Positions 44,300 through 58,027 of a DNA stretch of 64,000 nucleotides are shown here, in pieces. Position numbers and translations under genes: made by a program. The notes beneath the pieces are model-generated. The model was given only the letters and a program-made list of their open reading frames with translations. It was not told the DNA's origin and did not search any database. Each line of letters starts with the position of its first letter. Within the stretch, counting starts at the first letter, position 1. This DNA comes from Nocardia goodfellowii (GTDB taxonomy: Bacteria > Actinomycetota > Actinomycetes > Mycobacteriales > Mycobacteriaceae): contig NZ_JAGGMR010000001.1 of NCBI RefSeq assembly GCF_017875645.1, forward strand, positions 1,674,001 to 1,738,000, written 5' to 3'.

Positions 44300-45310
44300 C
44301 TAGCCCAGTGCGCGCAGGCGGGGAGCTAGGTCGCGCTGGAACAGGTCCAGGAAGCGGCGCTGGTCGTGGCCGGGGGCGTGGAAGACCAGGTGGTTCAGGC
44401 CCGCGTCCAGGTAGGGCTTGATCAGGTCGACGGCTTGGTCGGGGTCGCTGGCGACGATCCAGCGCTTGGCGATCTGCTCGATGGGCAGGGCGTCGGCGGC
44501 GGTCTCCATTTCGATCGGGTCGGTGATGGAGTGCTTCTGCTCCGGGGTGAGGGAGAGGGGAGCCCAGAAACGCGTGTTCTCCAGTGCCAGTTCGGGATCG
44601 GTGTCGTAGGAGATCTTGATCTCGATCATCCGGTCGATGTCCTCGACGGTGCGGCCGGCCTTGGCGGCGCCCTCGGCGACGGCGGGCATCAGCTTCTCGG
44701 TGTAGAGCTCCATGCCCTTGCCCGAGGTGCAGATGAAGCCGTCGCCCGCGCGGCCCGCGTACCGGGCGACCAGCGGGCCGCCGGCGGCGACGTAGATCGG
44801 GATGCCGCCCTTGGGCACGTCGTAGATGGAGGCGCCGACGGTCTTGTAGTACTGACCCTCGAAGTCGGTGCGGTCACCGCTCCACAGCGCGCGCATCAGG
44901 TCGACGGCCTCGCGCAGGCGGCCGAACCGCTCCTTGAACTCCGGCCACTCACCGGTGTAACCGGTGGCGATCTCGTTCAGCGCCTCGCCGGTGCCGACGC
45001 CGAGCATGATCCGGTCCGGGTACAGACAGCCCATGGTGGCGAAGGCCTGGGCGATGACCGCGGGGTTGTACCGGAAGGTCGGGGTGAGCACCGAGGTGCC
45101 GAGCTGGATGCGCTTGGTGCGTTCCCCGACCGCCGCCATCCAGGCCAGCGAGAACGGCGCGTGCCCGCCCTTGTGCCGCCACGGTTGGAAGTGGTCGCTG
45201 ACGGTGGCGCTGTCGAGGCCGTGCTCCTCGGCGAGCACCGCGATTTCTACCAGTTCGCGCGGCCCGAACTGTTCGGCCGACGCTTTGTATCCGAGCTTCA
45301 GATCACCCAT
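44300..45310 (-). CDS. fgd: F420-dependent glucose-6-phosphate dehydrogenase
   Basis: Oxidises glucose 6-phosphate and makes reduced F420 (F420H2), the cofactor for Ddn-type reductases. 336 residues, same length and nearly the same sequence as M. tuberculosis Fgd1 ([20 protein letters not shown]). It has a luciferase-like TIM barrel with [16 protein letters not shown] (active-site His/Trp), [12 protein letters not shown] and [21 protein letters not shown] 45308-45310. A Ddn-like gene is found 3 kb away, fitting an F420 cluster. Confidence 0.97.
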   Translation of the reverse strand: MGDLKLGYKASAEQFGPRELVEIAVLAEEHGLDSATVSDHFQPWRHKGGHAPFSLAWMAAVGERTKRIQLGTSVLTPTFRYNPAVIAQAFATMGCLYPDRIMLGVGTGEALNEIATGYTGEWPEFKERFGRLREAVDLMRALWSGDRTDFEGQYYKTVGASIYDVPKGGIPIYVAAGGPLVARYAGRAGDGFICTSGKGMELYTEKLMPAVAEGAAKAGRTVEDIDRMIEIKISYDTDPELALENTRFWAPLSLTPEQKHSITDPIEMETAADALPIEQIAKRWIVASDPDQAVDLIKPYLDAGLNHLVFHAPGHDQRRFLDLFQRDLAPRLRALG

Positions 45311-45395
45311 TGCTCCGACGATAGTCAGCCGAGGCCGCTCGTGTGCGGAGGGTCTCGACGACGCGCATTCCGCGGGATTAGCCGATAATTGACTC

Positions 45396-46193
45396 GTGAC
45401 CCCAGACAACGAACCGATTCTGTCCTACCTCACCGATATGGATGGGGTGCTGGTACACGAGGATCAGTTGATCCCCGGCGCCGACGAGTTCCTGGCCGAA
45501 CTGCGCGCGAACAACACGCCGTTCCTGGTGCTCACCAACAATTCCATCCGCACCCCGCGTGACCTGCAGGCTCGGCTGCGCCAGACCGGCCTCGACATTC
45601 CCGAGGAAGCGATCTGGACCTCGGCGCTGGCCACCGCCACCTTCCTCAACGATCAGCGCCCGAACGGCACCGCCTACGTGGTCGGCGAATCTGGCCTGAC
45701 CACGGCGTTGCACGAGATCGGCTACGTGCTCACCGACAGCGATCCGGATTACGTGGTGCTCGGCGAAACCCGCACCTACTCCTTCGAGGCGATAACCACC
45801 GCGATCCGGCTGGTGGAGAAGGGCGCTCGATTCATCGCGACCAACCCCGACGCCACCGGTCCGTCCCGGGACGGACTGCTGCCCGCGACGGGTTCGGTGG
45901 CGGCGCTGATCACCCGCGCGACCGGTAAGGACCCGTATTACGTCGGTAAACCGAATCCGTTGATGATGCGGTCGGCGCTGCGGCGGATCGGCGCGCATTC
46001 GCAGTCGACGGTGATGATCGGCGACCGGATGGACACCGATGTCATCTCCGGGCTGGAGGCGGGTATGCGCACGATTCTGGTGACCACGGGTATTTCGACC
46101 CGGGCTTCGGTGGAGGGCTTTCCTTACCGGCCGACCACGGTGGTGGATTCGGTAGCGGATCTGGTCGGCCGGACCGACAAACCGTTCAGCTAG
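45396..46193 (+). CDS. HAD-IIA family phosphatase (NagD-like)
   Basis: 265 residues from GTG. HAD motif [21 protein letters not shown] (catalytic Asp pair), motif [13 protein letters not shown] (Thr/Asn), type IIA cap, and motif [19 protein letters not shown]. Family members hydrolyse sugar or nucleotide phosphates (NagD: UMP, GMP). The physiological substrate is unknown. It is divergent from fgd and overlaps the convergent MarR gene by four bases. Confidence 0.9.
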   Translation: MTPDNEPILSYLTDMDGVLVHEDQLIPGADEFLAELRANNTPFLVLTNNSIRTPRDLQARLRQTGLDIPEEAIWTSALATATFLNDQRPNGTAYVVGESGLTTALHEIGYVLTDSDPDYVVLGETRTYSFEAITTAIRLVEKGARFIATNPDATGPSRDGLLPATGSVAALITRATGKDPYYVGKPNPLMMRSALRRIGAHSQSTVMIGDRMDTDVISGLEAGMRTILVTTGISTRASVEGFPYRPTTVVDSVADLVGRTDKPFS

Positions 46194-46639
46194 GGCTTGT
46201 CCGCCAGTTTGTCGAGGACGTCCGCGAGCCTGGCCAGCGCCTCGACCGTGCGCGCGAACTCCGCGTAGCCCAGCTCGCCGACCAGCCGGTCCGCGAGTAC
46301 GGCGTGGCGCGGGTTGATGCGCTCGACCGCGGCCCGGCCCGCGGCGGTGATGTCGACCAGCTTGGCGCGCCGGTGCGCCGGGTTCGGACGGTATTCGGCA
46401 AGTCCCTTGTCCACCAGCAGATCCGCGACGCGCTGCACACTCTGCCGAGTAATGCCCATCGCACGCGCGATGCCCGACACCGGCAGTGGCTCGCGCAGTA
46501 CCGCGCCGAGCACCTGCCACCAGGCCGCGGTCAGCCCGGCGGGCGCGGCCAATTCCTCTGCGATGGCCAGGAATTGGCCGTTGAGGCGAAAGGACGTGAT
46601 CGCCGCCGTACTGAAGAGCTCCTGCTCCGGGGTCATCAT
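46190..46639 (-). CDS. MarR-family transcriptional regulator
   Basis: 149 residues with a winged-helix core: PLPVSGIARAMGITRQSVQRVADLLVDKGL (recognition helix) and EYRPNPAHRRAKLVDITAAG (beta-wing). Typical dimeric repressor of small-molecule or redox responses. Starts at ATG 46639 and overlaps the DJ-1 gene by four bases, so it is the last gene of that operon and probably autoregulates it through the 47271-47306 operators. The inducer is not known. Confidence 0.93.
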   Translation of the reverse strand: MMTPEQELFSTAAITSFRLNGQFLAIAEELAAPAGLTAAWWQVLGAVLREPLPVSGIARAMGITRQSVQRVADLLVDKGLAEYRPNPAHRRAKLVDITAAGRAAVERINPRHAVLADRLVGELGYAEFARTVEALARLADVLDKLADKP

Positions 46640-47271
46640 GCCTGGGTTTTCGCCTGTTCGTACGCGTCGAGTTCGGCGTAGGCGGCGGGGTCGCTGTGCG
46701 CGAAGAGCCGATACCAGGCGTCGAGGATGTGCGGTTCGTAGATGCCCAGCACGCCGAGCACCTCGCGGGCGAACTCGAACGGCGCGGTACCAGAGGCGGT
46801 GACCACGTCGCCGTCTGTCACCGCAGGTTGCTCGACATAGTGGCCGGCGCCTGAATACCCGCTGTAGACAAGGAATTCCGCGACGTTGCTGGTGTGCTTG
46901 CGGCTGTCGAGCAAGCCCTCCTTGGCGAGGCCGAAGGTGGCGCCGCAGATCGCCGCGACCGGTACCCCCGATTCGACGAACTCGCGCGCCTTGCGTGCGA
47001 AGGGAACCAACTCCTCGCTCATCCAGGTGTCGGCACCCGGGAGGATGAGCATGGCGCTCTCGGCGGGCGTCAGATCGGCCAGCGCGCGGTCGGGCACGAT
47101 CCGCATGCCGCCCTTGGTGGTGATCGGATCGGTGGTCAGGCCGACCGTGCGTACCTCGAAGGTTCCCGGGGCACTCTGCCATTCCGGATTGTTGATGTGC
47201 GCGGTGGCGGCGCCGATCTCCCAGTCGGCGAGGGTGTCGTAAACGGCGGCGTGGACTGTCTTCGTGGTCAT
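46636..47271 (-). CDS. DJ-1/PfpI family protein
   Basis: 211 residues. Class I glutamine amidotransferase-like fold with the nucleophile elbow VAAICGATFGLAKEG (Cys about 109) and TEWEIG-type opening (YDTLADWEIGAATAH). A conserved Glu and His complete the usual triad (not all confirmed). Members are deglycases, holding chaperones or isonitrile hydratases. The start codon overlaps the first operator, which suggests a leaderless mRNA. Coupled to the MarR gene. Confidence 0.88.
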   Translation of the reverse strand: MTTKTVHAAVYDTLADWEIGAATAHINNPEWQSAPGTFEVRTVGLTTDPITTKGGMRIVPDRALADLTPAESAMLILPGADTWMSEELVPFARKAREFVESGVPVAAICGATFGLAKEGLLDSRKHTSNVAEFLVYSGYSGAGHYVEQPAVTDGDVVTASGTAPFEFAREVLGVLGIYEPHILDAWYRLFAHSDPAAYAELDAYEQAKTQA

Positions 47272-47306
47272 GACAGTATCCTGTCATATTTGACAGAATA
47301 CTGTCA
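47271..47306 (-). promoter_or_regulatory. Tandem MarR-type operators over the DJ-1/MarR promoter
   Basis: Two perfect TGACAG-N4-CTGTCA palindromes: TGACAGTATCCTGTCA (47271-47286) and TGACAGAATACTGTCA (47291-47306), centres 20 bases apart. On the minus strand TTGACA (47302-47307) and CAGGAT (47278-47283) make a -35/-10 pair with 18-base spacing that lies within the operators. Transcription would begin at or very near the start codon. Confidence 0.82.
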
Positions 47307-47307
47307 A

Positions 47308-48192
47308 TCACTGATTCCGCAGTGCCATCCTGATGACCTCGGCGCTGTCGGCGTGCAGAGCCTGGGCGGCCGTCCGGCCCGACGCCGCCAGGTACGCGTC
47401 GACCAGCCGGTTCCCCGCGGCGTAACCCGCCCCGGTCGGCAATCCCACCGGGGTCGCGCCGTAGCGCTGGGCGCTGGCATCGCCGTGCACCCAGGCGGTG
47501 AAGTTCTGCATGCCGGTAACGTCCAGGCCGGTAACGACTTTGGCGAAGACCGCGTCATCGTGCAGCACGGGCACGCCGATCCGGGCGTATCCGAGTTCGT
47601 CGCCGTAGAGCTGCCGGGCGAACGCGTCGGCCAGTCCCTCGGACACCACGTGCTCGCCCACGGTCACCGTCGCCGGGTTCCACACCACTCCACCCGGGCT
47701 GTAGCGCAGATTGTGGTTGAGCTCGTGCACGGCGCCGGCCGCCAACCGTTCCACGTTCTCCGCGAACGGCCACAGCGTGAGCAGGATGAAGCCGGGCATG
47801 CTGCCGTTGCCGGTCATGCCGAGACAGGGACCCATGAAATGCGCGTCGCCCGGATCGCCGAGCACGAACAGCACGGTGATGTCGGGGACATGGATGTCCG
47901 GGGTCGCGGCGAGTTGCACGTCCAGCGCGTCGTCGAGGGCGCGCTGGATCCGGGTCCAGGCGTCGGCCGCGGCCAGCGTCTCCAGCGCGTCGAGGCAGCG
48001 CTGCTCGTCGCGGTCGAGCGGAAAGCCGGAGCCCATGTGGTGCAGGGCGACCAGGTCCACCTCGCCGGGGAAATAGCGGTACATGTCCTTGACGGGCTCG
48101 AGCATCGAGCGCAGCAGTTCGGCCCGATCCGCGACCGGTGCGCGCAGGATTCGCCGCATGTCCGAATAGGTGTCGAGAACGGTGATGGTCAT
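47308..48192 (-). CDS. DUF2268 predicted Zn-dependent protease-like protein
   Basis: 294 residues, no signal peptide. GAVHELNHNLRYSPGG gives a HExxH-like zinc motif (HELNH). EGLADAFARQLYGDELG provides a Glu/Asp that could be the third ligand. The N-terminal part is helical, LDTYSDMRRILRAPVADRAELL. DUF2268 is a predicted gluzincin-like peptidase family. The promoter has a MerR-type layout and the mRNA may be leaderless. The gene ends immediately before the MarR-type operators. Confidence 0.8.
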   Translation of the reverse strand: MTITVLDTYSDMRRILRAPVADRAELLRSMLEPVKDMYRYFPGEVDLVALHHMGSGFPLDRDEQRCLDALETLAAADAWTRIQRALDDALDVQLAATPDIHVPDITVLFVLGDPGDAHFMGPCLGMTGNGSMPGFILLTLWPFAENVERLAAGAVHELNHNLRYSPGGVVWNPATVTVGEHVVSEGLADAFARQLYGDELGYARIGVPVLHDDAVFAKVVTGLDVTGMQNFTAWVHGDASAQRYGATPVGLPTGAGYAAGNRLVDAYLAASGRTAAQALHADSAEVIRMALRNQ

Positions 48193-48198
48193 GCCTCG

Positions 48199-48229
48199 AC
48201 CCTAGGAATTGACGCTACGTCAAGGTCAA
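48199..48229 (-). promoter_or_regulatory. MerR-type promoter of the DUF2268 gene
   Basis: On the minus strand TTGACC (-35, 48224-48229) and TAGGGT (-10, 48199-48204) are 19 bases apart, longer than normal, and the spacer holds a perfect palindrome TTGACGTAGCGTCAA (48209-48223). A long spacer with a central dyad is the hallmark of promoters activated by MerR-family regulators. The -10 is six bases before the ATG. Confidence 0.65.
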
Positions 48230-48244
48230 TCCCGACGCAGTGCG

Positions 48245-48751
48245 CTAGGCCCGGCGCAGGGAGAATATGCGCAGGTCACGACTGGTGCGGTCGCGATAGG
48301 CGGCGTAGGCGCCGGTGACCTCGACGAAGCGGGCGAACACGCGCTCCTGGTCGGCTTGGGGGACGAGCGTGGCGGTCACCGGGATGCGCTCGCCCGCGAT
48401 CGCGACGGTGGCCGCCGGGTCGGCCAGCAGATTGGCGGTCCAGGCCGGGTGCTTCGCCTGGCCGAAGTTGCTGCCGATGACATAGAGGACATCGCCGTCG
48501 TGCACGTACAGCAAGGGCTGGGTGCGCGGCTGACCGGATTTCCGGCCGATGGTGGTGAGCAGGATGACGGGTGCGCCGATCGGGCCGAGCACGGTGTACT
48601 TCGCGTTCGTGCGCGCCAGAACGGCGCGGTCCAACGGCGTGATTGTGCGGATGAACCAGGACCCGGGTCTGGTCGCGGCAAACCGATTCGCGGCTCGCGA
48701 AAGAACATTCGTGCGCGAACCCCATTGCCGGTCCGGGAACTCCTCCACCAT
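48245..48751 (-). CDS. Deazaflavin (F420)-dependent nitroreductase, Ddn family
   Basis: 168 residues, split-barrel PF04075 fold. VILLTTIGRKSGQPRTQPLLYV, GSNFGQAKHPAWTANLLADP (F420 phosphate contact region) and a C-terminal RDLRIFSL. It is the same family as Ddn (Rv3547), which reduces quinones with F420H2. The N-terminal 30 residues could reach the membrane. It lies near fgd, which supplies F420H2. The physiological acceptor is unknown. Confidence 0.9.
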   Translation of the reverse strand: MVEEFPDRQWGSRTNVLSRAANRFAATRPGSWFIRTITPLDRAVLARTNAKYTVLGPIGAPVILLTTIGRKSGQPRTQPLLYVHDGDVLYVIGSNFGQAKHPAWTANLLADPAATVAIAGERIPVTATLVPQADQERVFARFVEVTGAYAAYRDRTSRDLRIFSLRRA

Positions 48752-48846
48752 GGGGGCGACTATATCGGCCTGGGCGGGTTATCCCATTCGGTGATGACTG
48801 TCTCGCCAACGGCTGCAATTGCCGCCGATTCACTAAGCTTCTGATC

Positions 48847-50922
48847 ATGGCCGATAAAGACCCGTCCACCGTGTACATCGCCTCGCCGGAGGGCGACACC
48901 GGTAAGTCGACGGTGGCCTTGGGCGTGCTGCAGATGCTGTGCGCCACCACTGCCCGGGTCGGCGTCTTCCGGCCGATCACCCGTTCCACCACCGAGCCGG
49001 ATTACATCCTGGAGTTGCTGCTCGAGCACAGCACCGCCGATATCGATTACGAGCAGGCCGTGGGCGTCACCTACGAGCAGGTGCACGCCGATCCGGATGC
49101 CGCGATCAGCGAGATCGTGATGCGCTTCCACGAGGTAGCCAAGGTGTGTGACGCGGTCGTGGTGGTCGGCACCGACTACACCGACGTGGCCAGCCCCAGC
49201 GAGCTGCGGTTCAACGCCCGGATCGCGGTGAACCTCGGCGCGCCGGTGCTGCTGGTGGTGCGCGGCGCCGAGCGCACGCCGGACGAGGTGCGCCAGCTCG
49301 CGGAGCTGTGCGCCAGCGAATTGGCCACCGAGCACGCGCAATTGGCGGCGATCGTCGCCAACCGCTGCGAGCCGGATCAGCTCGCCGAGATCGCCACGGT
49401 GCTGCAGGTTTTCAGCAATGTGCCGTCGTGGACCTTGCCGGAGGTGCCGCTGCTCATCGCCCCGACCATGGCGGAACTGTGCACCGCGATCGACGGCGAG
49501 ATGTACAGCGGTGATCCGGAATTGCTGCAGCGTGAGGCGCTGTCGGTGATGGTCGGCGGCATGACGGCCGAACACATTCTGGAGCGGCTCACCGACGGTG
49601 TCGTGGTGATCGCCCCCGGCGACCGCTCCGAAGTTTTGCTGAGTCTGGTGAATGCCCATGAGGCGGAGGGTTTTCCGTCGCTGGCGGGCATCATCATGAA
49701 CGGCGCTATGTTGCCGCATCCGGCGGTGGCCCGATTGATGGCGGGCCTGAAGCCCCGGCTGCCGATCCTCACCACCGAGCTGGGCACCTACGACACCGCC
49801 AACGCGGTGCACCACACCCGGGGCCGGATGGCGGCGGGCAATCCGCGCAAGGTCGACACCGCGCTGGCGCTGATGGAGGACCATGTCGACGCGCCGGAAT
49901 TGTTGCGGCGCATCAGGGTTCAGCGCACCACGGTGGTCACCCCGCAGATGTTCGAGTACCAGCTGATCGAGCAGGCGCGCGGCAACCGCAAGCGCATCGT
50001 GCTGCCTGAGGGCACCGACGACCGCATCCTGCGCGCGGCCGGCCGGGTATTGCAGCGCAAGATCGCCGATCTGGTCATTCTCGGCGACGAGACGAGCATC
50101 CGGGCCCGCGCCACCGAACTCGGCGTCGACATCGGTGACGCGCAGGTGCTGGATCCGCGCACCTCCGGATATCTGGAGGAGTTCGCGGCCGAGTACACCG
50201 AGCTGCGCAAGCACAAGGGCATGACGATCGAGCGGGCCCGGGAAACCATGGCGGACATCTCCTATTTCGGCACCATGATGGTCTACAAGGGCATTGCCGA
50301 CGGCATGGTCTCGGGCGCCGCGCACACTACGGCGCACACCATCCGCCCGTCCTTCGAGATCATCAAGACGGTGCCCGGCGTAGCCACCGTGTCGAGCGTC
50401 TTCCTGATGTGCCTGTCCGACCGGGTGCTGGCCTACGGCGACTGCGCGGTGGTCCCGGATCCGAGTTCCGAGCAACTCGCCGATATCGCGATCTCCTCGG
50501 CGCGCACCGCGGCCCAGTTCGGTATCGACCCGCGCATCGCCATGCTGTCCTACTCCACCGGCGAATCGGGCAGCGGCGCCGACGTGGACAAGGTGCGCGT
50601 GGCCACCAAGCTGGTGCGCGAGCGCGAACCGGATTTGCTGGTGGAAGGGCCGATTCAATACGACGCCGCGATCGAGCCGACGGTCGCCGATACCAAGCTC
50701 CCGGATTCCGAGGTGGCCGGGCGGGCCACGGTTTTCGTCTTCCCCGACCTCAATACCGGCAACAACACCTATAAAGCGGTGCAGCGCAGCGCCGGTGCCA
50801 TCGCGATCGGTCCGGTGCTGCAGGGCCTGCGCAAGCCGGTCAACGATCTGTCCCGCGGCGCGCTGGTCGCCGACATCGTGAACACCGTCGCCATTACCGC
50901 GATCCAGGCGCAGGGGCAGTGA
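48847..50922 (+). CDS. pta: Phosphate acetyltransferase (long form)
   Basis: Interconverts acetyl-CoA and acetyl phosphate. 691 residues. An N-terminal BioD-like P-loop domain ([19 protein letters not shown]) and a middle DRTGG domain are followed by the C-terminal catalytic PTA_PTB domain from about 370 ([21 protein letters not shown]-type region [29 protein letters not shown]). It matches M. tuberculosis Rv0408. ackA begins 20 bases downstream, so the pair is an operon. Confidence 0.97.
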   Translation: MADKDPSTVYIASPEGDTGKSTVALGVLQMLCATTARVGVFRPITRSTTEPDYILELLLEHSTADIDYEQAVGVTYEQVHADPDAAISEIVMRFHEVAKVCDAVVVVGTDYTDVASPSELRFNARIAVNLGAPVLLVVRGAERTPDEVRQLAELCASELATEHAQLAAIVANRCEPDQLAEIATVLQVFSNVPSWTLPEVPLLIAPTMAELCTAIDGEMYSGDPELLQREALSVMVGGMTAEHILERLTDGVVVIAPGDRSEVLLSLVNAHEAEGFPSLAGIIMNGAMLPHPAVARLMAGLKPRLPILTTELGTYDTANAVHHTRGRMAAGNPRKVDTALALMEDHVDAPELLRRIRVQRTTVVTPQMFEYQLIEQARGNRKRIVLPEGTDDRILRAAGRVLQRKIADLVILGDETSIRARATELGVDIGDAQVLDPRTSGYLEEFAAEYTELRKHKGMTIERARETMADISYFGTMMVYKGIADGMVSGAAHTTAHTIRPSFEIIKTVPGVATVSSVFLMCLSDRVLAYGDCAVVPDPSSEQLADIAISSARTAAQFGIDPRIAMLSYSTGESGSGADVDKVRVATKLVREREPDLLVEGPIQYDAAIEPTVADTKLPDSEVAGRATVFVFPDLNTGNNTYKAVQRSAGAIAIGPVLQGLRKPVNDLSRGALVADIVNTVAITAIQAQGQ

Positions 50923-50942
50923 CCATCGACGCAGGAGGCATA

Positions 50943-52148
50943 ATGTCCGGCCAGGCGAAAGATCTTGTGCTGGTACTCAATTCGGGGTCATCCTCGATCA
51001 AATACCAACTGGTGGACCCGAGCTCGGGTGCCGTGGCCGCCGCCGGCCTGGTCGAGCGGATCGGGGAGGCCGACGGCGCGATCGAGCACAAGGCCGGTGA
51101 CCAGGTCGTCGAGCACCACGGGCCGATCGCCGATCACAAGGCCGGGCTGCAACTGGTCTTCGAGAAGTTCGCCGAGACCGGCTTCGACCTGGCCGGCGCC
51201 GGGCTGTGCGCGGTCGGGCATCGGGTGGTGCACGGTGGTGAGGTTTTCTACCGGCCGACGCTGATCACCGATGAGGTGGTCGCCGCCATCGCCGCCCTTT
51301 CCGAGCTCGCGCCCCTGCACAATCCGGCGAACGTCACCGGCATCGAGAGCACCCGTGAACTTCTGCCCGATGTGCCGCAGGTCGCCGTGTTCGACACCGC
51401 GTTCTTCCACGGCCTGCCCGATGCCGCCAAGACCTACGCCATCGATGCGGAAGTCGCGGCGAAGTACGGCATCCGGCGCTACGGCTTCCACGGCACCTCG
51501 CACGAGTACGTCTCCGGCCGGGTGGCCGAGGTGCTCGGCCGGGATCCGGCCGAGGTGAATCAGATCGTGTTCCATCTGGGCAACGGTGCCTCGGCCTCGG
51601 CGGTGCGGGGCGGCCGGCCGATCGACACCACCATGGGCCTGACCCCGCTCGAAGGCCTCGTCATGGGTACCCGCGGCGGTGATATCGACCCGGGCATCCT
51701 GCTGCATCTGATGCGTTCGGCGCAGCTCGACGTCGACGGCGTCGACAAGTTGCTGAACCGCGACTCCGGGATCAAGGGGCTGTCCGGGGTCAACGATTTC
51801 CGGGAGCTACAGCGTCTGATCGACAGTGGCGCCAGGGCTGCTCGACTGGCCTACGACGTCTACATCCATCGGCTGCGCCGCTACCTCGGCGCGTATCTCG
51901 TCGGGTTGGGGCGGGTCGACGCCATCACTTTCACCGCTGGCGTGGGGGAGAACAGTCCGCAGGTGCGCGCCGACGCACTGGCCGGGCTGGAGCACTTCGG
52001 TATTCGGGTCGACCCAGGCCGCAATACCGCCGAAAATCGTGCCGCCAGGCGTATTTCGCCGGACGGTGCGGAGGTCGCGGTGCTGGTGGTGCCCACCAAC
52101 GAGGAGCTGGCCATCGCCCGCGCCGCGCACGGTCTGGTCGTCTCCTAG
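50943..52148 (+). CDS. ackA: Acetate kinase
   Basis: Makes ATP from acetyl phosphate and ADP, or the reverse. 401 residues of the ASKHA fold. [11 protein letters not shown] (phosphate 1), [39 protein letters not shown] and [17 protein letters not shown] 50943 has GCAGGAGGC before it and is better than a GTG at 50919 that overlaps the pta stop. It forms the overflow or acetate-utilisation pathway with pta. A strong hairpin lies 226 bases past its end. Confidence 0.97.
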   Translation: MSGQAKDLVLVLNSGSSSIKYQLVDPSSGAVAAAGLVERIGEADGAIEHKAGDQVVEHHGPIADHKAGLQLVFEKFAETGFDLAGAGLCAVGHRVVHGGEVFYRPTLITDEVVAAIAALSELAPLHNPANVTGIESTRELLPDVPQVAVFDTAFFHGLPDAAKTYAIDAEVAAKYGIRRYGFHGTSHEYVSGRVAEVLGRDPAEVNQIVFHLGNGASASAVRGGRPIDTTMGLTPLEGLVMGTRGGDIDPGILLHLMRSAQLDVDGVDKLLNRDSGIKGLSGVNDFRELQRLIDSGARAARLAYDVYIHRLRRYLGAYLVGLGRVDAITFTAGVGENSPQVRADALAGLEHFGIRVDPGRNTAENRAARRISPDGAEVAVLVVPTNEELAIARAAHGLVVS

Positions 52149-52373
52149 GACGCATTCCCAGGAGACTCCAAGGAAACCTCACGGATTCCTCATGATTCGC
52201 ACGGCATTATCAATGGCGGATCGAGTTCGCCCGGCACCGCCGGAATTCGCACCGACCACCGCACTCCTCGGGATGCCGCTTCCCTCGCCGCGCCCCGACG
52301 CCGCCCCGGCTGCCCCCGGTGCGGCAGCGGTGGCCGGTGACCCGCGGTGCCGACTGCAAACGACCCGGTCCGC

Positions 52374-52406
52374 GCCCGGCCGGAGCCTTCCCCGGCCGGG
52401 CTTTAA
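52374..52406. terminator. Terminator between ackA and pknG
   Basis: Perfect 10-bp stem GCCCGGCCGG / CCGGCCGGGC with an 8-base loop followed by TTTAACTT on the plus strand. Rest of the 52149-52410 gap shows no coding feature. Confidence 0.7.
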
Positions 52407-52410
52407 CTTG

Positions 52411-55737
<3,327 letters not shown>

Positions 55738-55741
<4 letters not shown>

Positions 55742-57075
55742 CGGTACTCCCGTAGTCGGGGCCACAGGCCCAGTCCCACCGAGACGGCCGCGGCGATGCC
55801 CAGCGCCATCGCGCCGGGCGCGAGGAAGTCGAGCACCCGGGCGGCCTGGGAGATATTGCCGCGCAACGCGCTACGGGTCCGGTCCAGACCCTGCTGCAGG
55901 GCGCGGTCGAGCGCTTCGACCTGGGCGGCGGCGTCCGCGGCGCCCGGCCCGGTGGCCACCACGGCGGCTCCGGTGAAGTCACCGCGATCCAGGGTCTCGT
56001 TCATGCGCTGGTGGGCCGCGCGCCAACGATCCAGTGCGGCACGGGCTTCCGCGAGGTGGTCGGCGGCGGGCGCGTCCTTCGGGTAACCGGCGAGCAATTC
56101 GGTCATGCGGGTCATACCGGTGTTGTAGGTGCGGTCGTAGTCGCCGGTCGCGTCGCGGTTGACCAGCTTCAGGGTTTCGGCGGCCCTGGCCTGCTGGGCC
56201 AGGATCCGGGTTTCGGTGAGCCGGGCGGCGGGCAGCGCGCCTTCGTCCCGGCCCTGGATCACCGCCGCGGCGGAAATGGAACCGGCGGCGACGGTCCAGG
56301 CCAGCAGGATCAGCACCGACCCGCTGGCCAGCAGCAGGCCCGCGTTCAAGGTGCGCCGCCAGCGCCGCGCCAGATCCCGCTGCGCCCAGCCCAGCGCGCC
56401 CAGCGTCACGATCAGCAGCGCGATGGCCGCCCACGGCGGCCGCACGTGCCGGCTTTGCGCCGCGTCGACCGCGTCGGAGCGGTGGCCCTGGAGTTCCTGT
56501 GCCATCGGCAGCAGTGTGGTCTGCATCTGGTTCGACGCTTCGCTCAAATATGCCGCGCCGACCGGGTATCCGATGCGGTTGTTGGTGCGCGCGGTCTCGA
56601 TCAACCCGCTGTAGATCGGCAGTCCCGTCGCGATGCCGGTGCGCAGCCGATGATCGGGGGAGGAGTGGCCGACGGCTTGCCCGGACTGGGTGACCAGTTC
56701 CGCGGCGGCCTCGCCCACGGCCTGCGAATACCGGTCGCGCACCGCCTCCGGTTCGAGCCCGCCCGCGATGAACGCCGTCGCCGCCGCGGCGTCGGCGATC
56801 GAGAGCGAGGTGTAGAGCCGGTGCGCGGAATGCGCGTCCGGTTCGGTGTCGTCGAGCAGGATGTCCAGGGCGTGCTGGCGGTCGCTGACCGTGCCCGCGG
56901 TGACCCACCCCGCCGCCAGGCACAGCGCGATCAGCAGCAGACCGAACGCGATGAGCCGGCCCGGCGAGGATTGCGCGAACGACCGCACATTGGCCGGGTC
57001 GAGCTGTTCGCGGACCTTGGCGACGGGGACACCGCGAAGCTGTCTACGCACGGACAACTGCTCCGTCCGAGCCAT
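55738..57075 (-). CDS. glnX: Membrane signal transducer GlnX
   Basis: 445 residues with an N-terminal helix (LIAFGLLLIALCLAAGWVTAG), an extracytoplasmic helical domain (about 90-240), two central helices (AAIALLIVTLGALGWA and LLASGSVLILLAWTVAAGSI), another helical domain, and a C-terminal helix (GIAAAVSVGLGLWPRL). It has four membrane passes and a periplasmic four-helix fold like chemoreceptors. In M. tuberculosis GlnX connects GlnH to PknG. ATG 57075 has GGAGGTGGAG before it. First gene of the operon. Confidence 0.9.
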
Positions 57076-57203
57076 CTCCACCTCCGGGTCCGCGCTTCCC
57101 TGTGCGGCTGCGTCGCAGTTTATTGTGGGCTTACCGGTGCCGTGGATGTGAAACACCCCTGGAAAGCCAGTCTGCACCCACGGCGGGACGAGGATGGTTG
57201 GCA

Positions 57204-57905
57204 ATGCGTGGTGACGGAGACGGGTGGGCCAAAGACCCCAGCGGCGTTCGGCACTGGGGCCGTTTCGGCGCGGCCGGGCTGCTGCTGCGGGCCCCGCTGC
57301 CCGGTGGCGGTTCGGCGGTGCTGCTGCAGCATCGCGCGCCGTGGAGCCATCAGGGCGGCACCTGGGCGCTGCCCGGCGGCGCCCGCGACAGTCACGAGAC
57401 CCCGGTGCACGCCGCGGTCCGCGAGGCGTGGGAGGAAGCGGGCATCAACCCCGCCGACGTGCGGGTGCGCAGCGAACGCGTGACCACGTCGGCGGTCAGC
57501 GGCTGGACCTACACCACGGTCGTCGCCGACGCCGTCATGACCTTGCCGACCAGCCGGAACAAGGAGAGCACCGCCCTGGCGTGGGTGCCGGAGGCCGAGG
57601 TCGACGCGCACCCGCTGCACCCCGCGTTCGCCCTGGCCTGGCCTGGTCTGCGGGCCGCTCCCGCCCGCGTCTGCCTCGACGAGCTGCCCGACAGCGATGA
57701 CGCCCGCCAGGTCGCGGCCGCCCTGCCGCGCACGGTCGACCTGGCCGAGCAAGGTTTCTACTGGCTGCACGCCGAACCGGACGGGCCGGGCGCGCACGCG
57801 CGCATCGTCGACGCCGCGGTTCCCGCGACCGCCCGGGACGAGGCGCAAGCCGAGCATTTGGCGAACGCCGTCCTGGCGCTCACCCGGGGTCAACTACTGA
57901 CGTAG
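57204..57905 (+). CDS. mutT3: Nudix hydrolase MutT3
   Basis: 233 residues from ATG 57204 (GAGGATGGTTGGCA upstream). The Nudix box is GGARDSHETPVHAAVREAWEEAG, complete with the metal-binding Glu residues. It matches Rv0413, also next to the glnX-glnH-pknG operon, and is divergent from it. MutT3 in mycobacteria acts on oxidised or non-canonical nucleotides; the exact substrate is not certain. The C-terminal 90 residues extend beyond the Nudix fold. Confidence 0.9.
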   Translation: MRGDGDGWAKDPSGVRHWGRFGAAGLLLRAPLPGGGSAVLLQHRAPWSHQGGTWALPGGARDSHETPVHAAVREAWEEAGINPADVRVRSERVTTSAVSGWTYTTVVADAVMTLPTSRNKESTALAWVPEAEVDAHPLHPAFALAWPGLRAAPARVCLDELPDSDDARQVAAALPRTVDLAEQGFYWLHAEPDGPGAHARIVDAAVPATARDEAQAEHLANAVLALTRGQLLT

Positions 57906-58027
57906 GCATCAATCAGCAAATATTGCGGTGGGATGACAACGGACCCCTTGTGTGGCAATGCTTTTCGCGCCGTTTTAGGTTGTTCGCGGCGCGCTCATCA
58001 GGGGCGTGCAGCGAAGGGGATTCAAGA

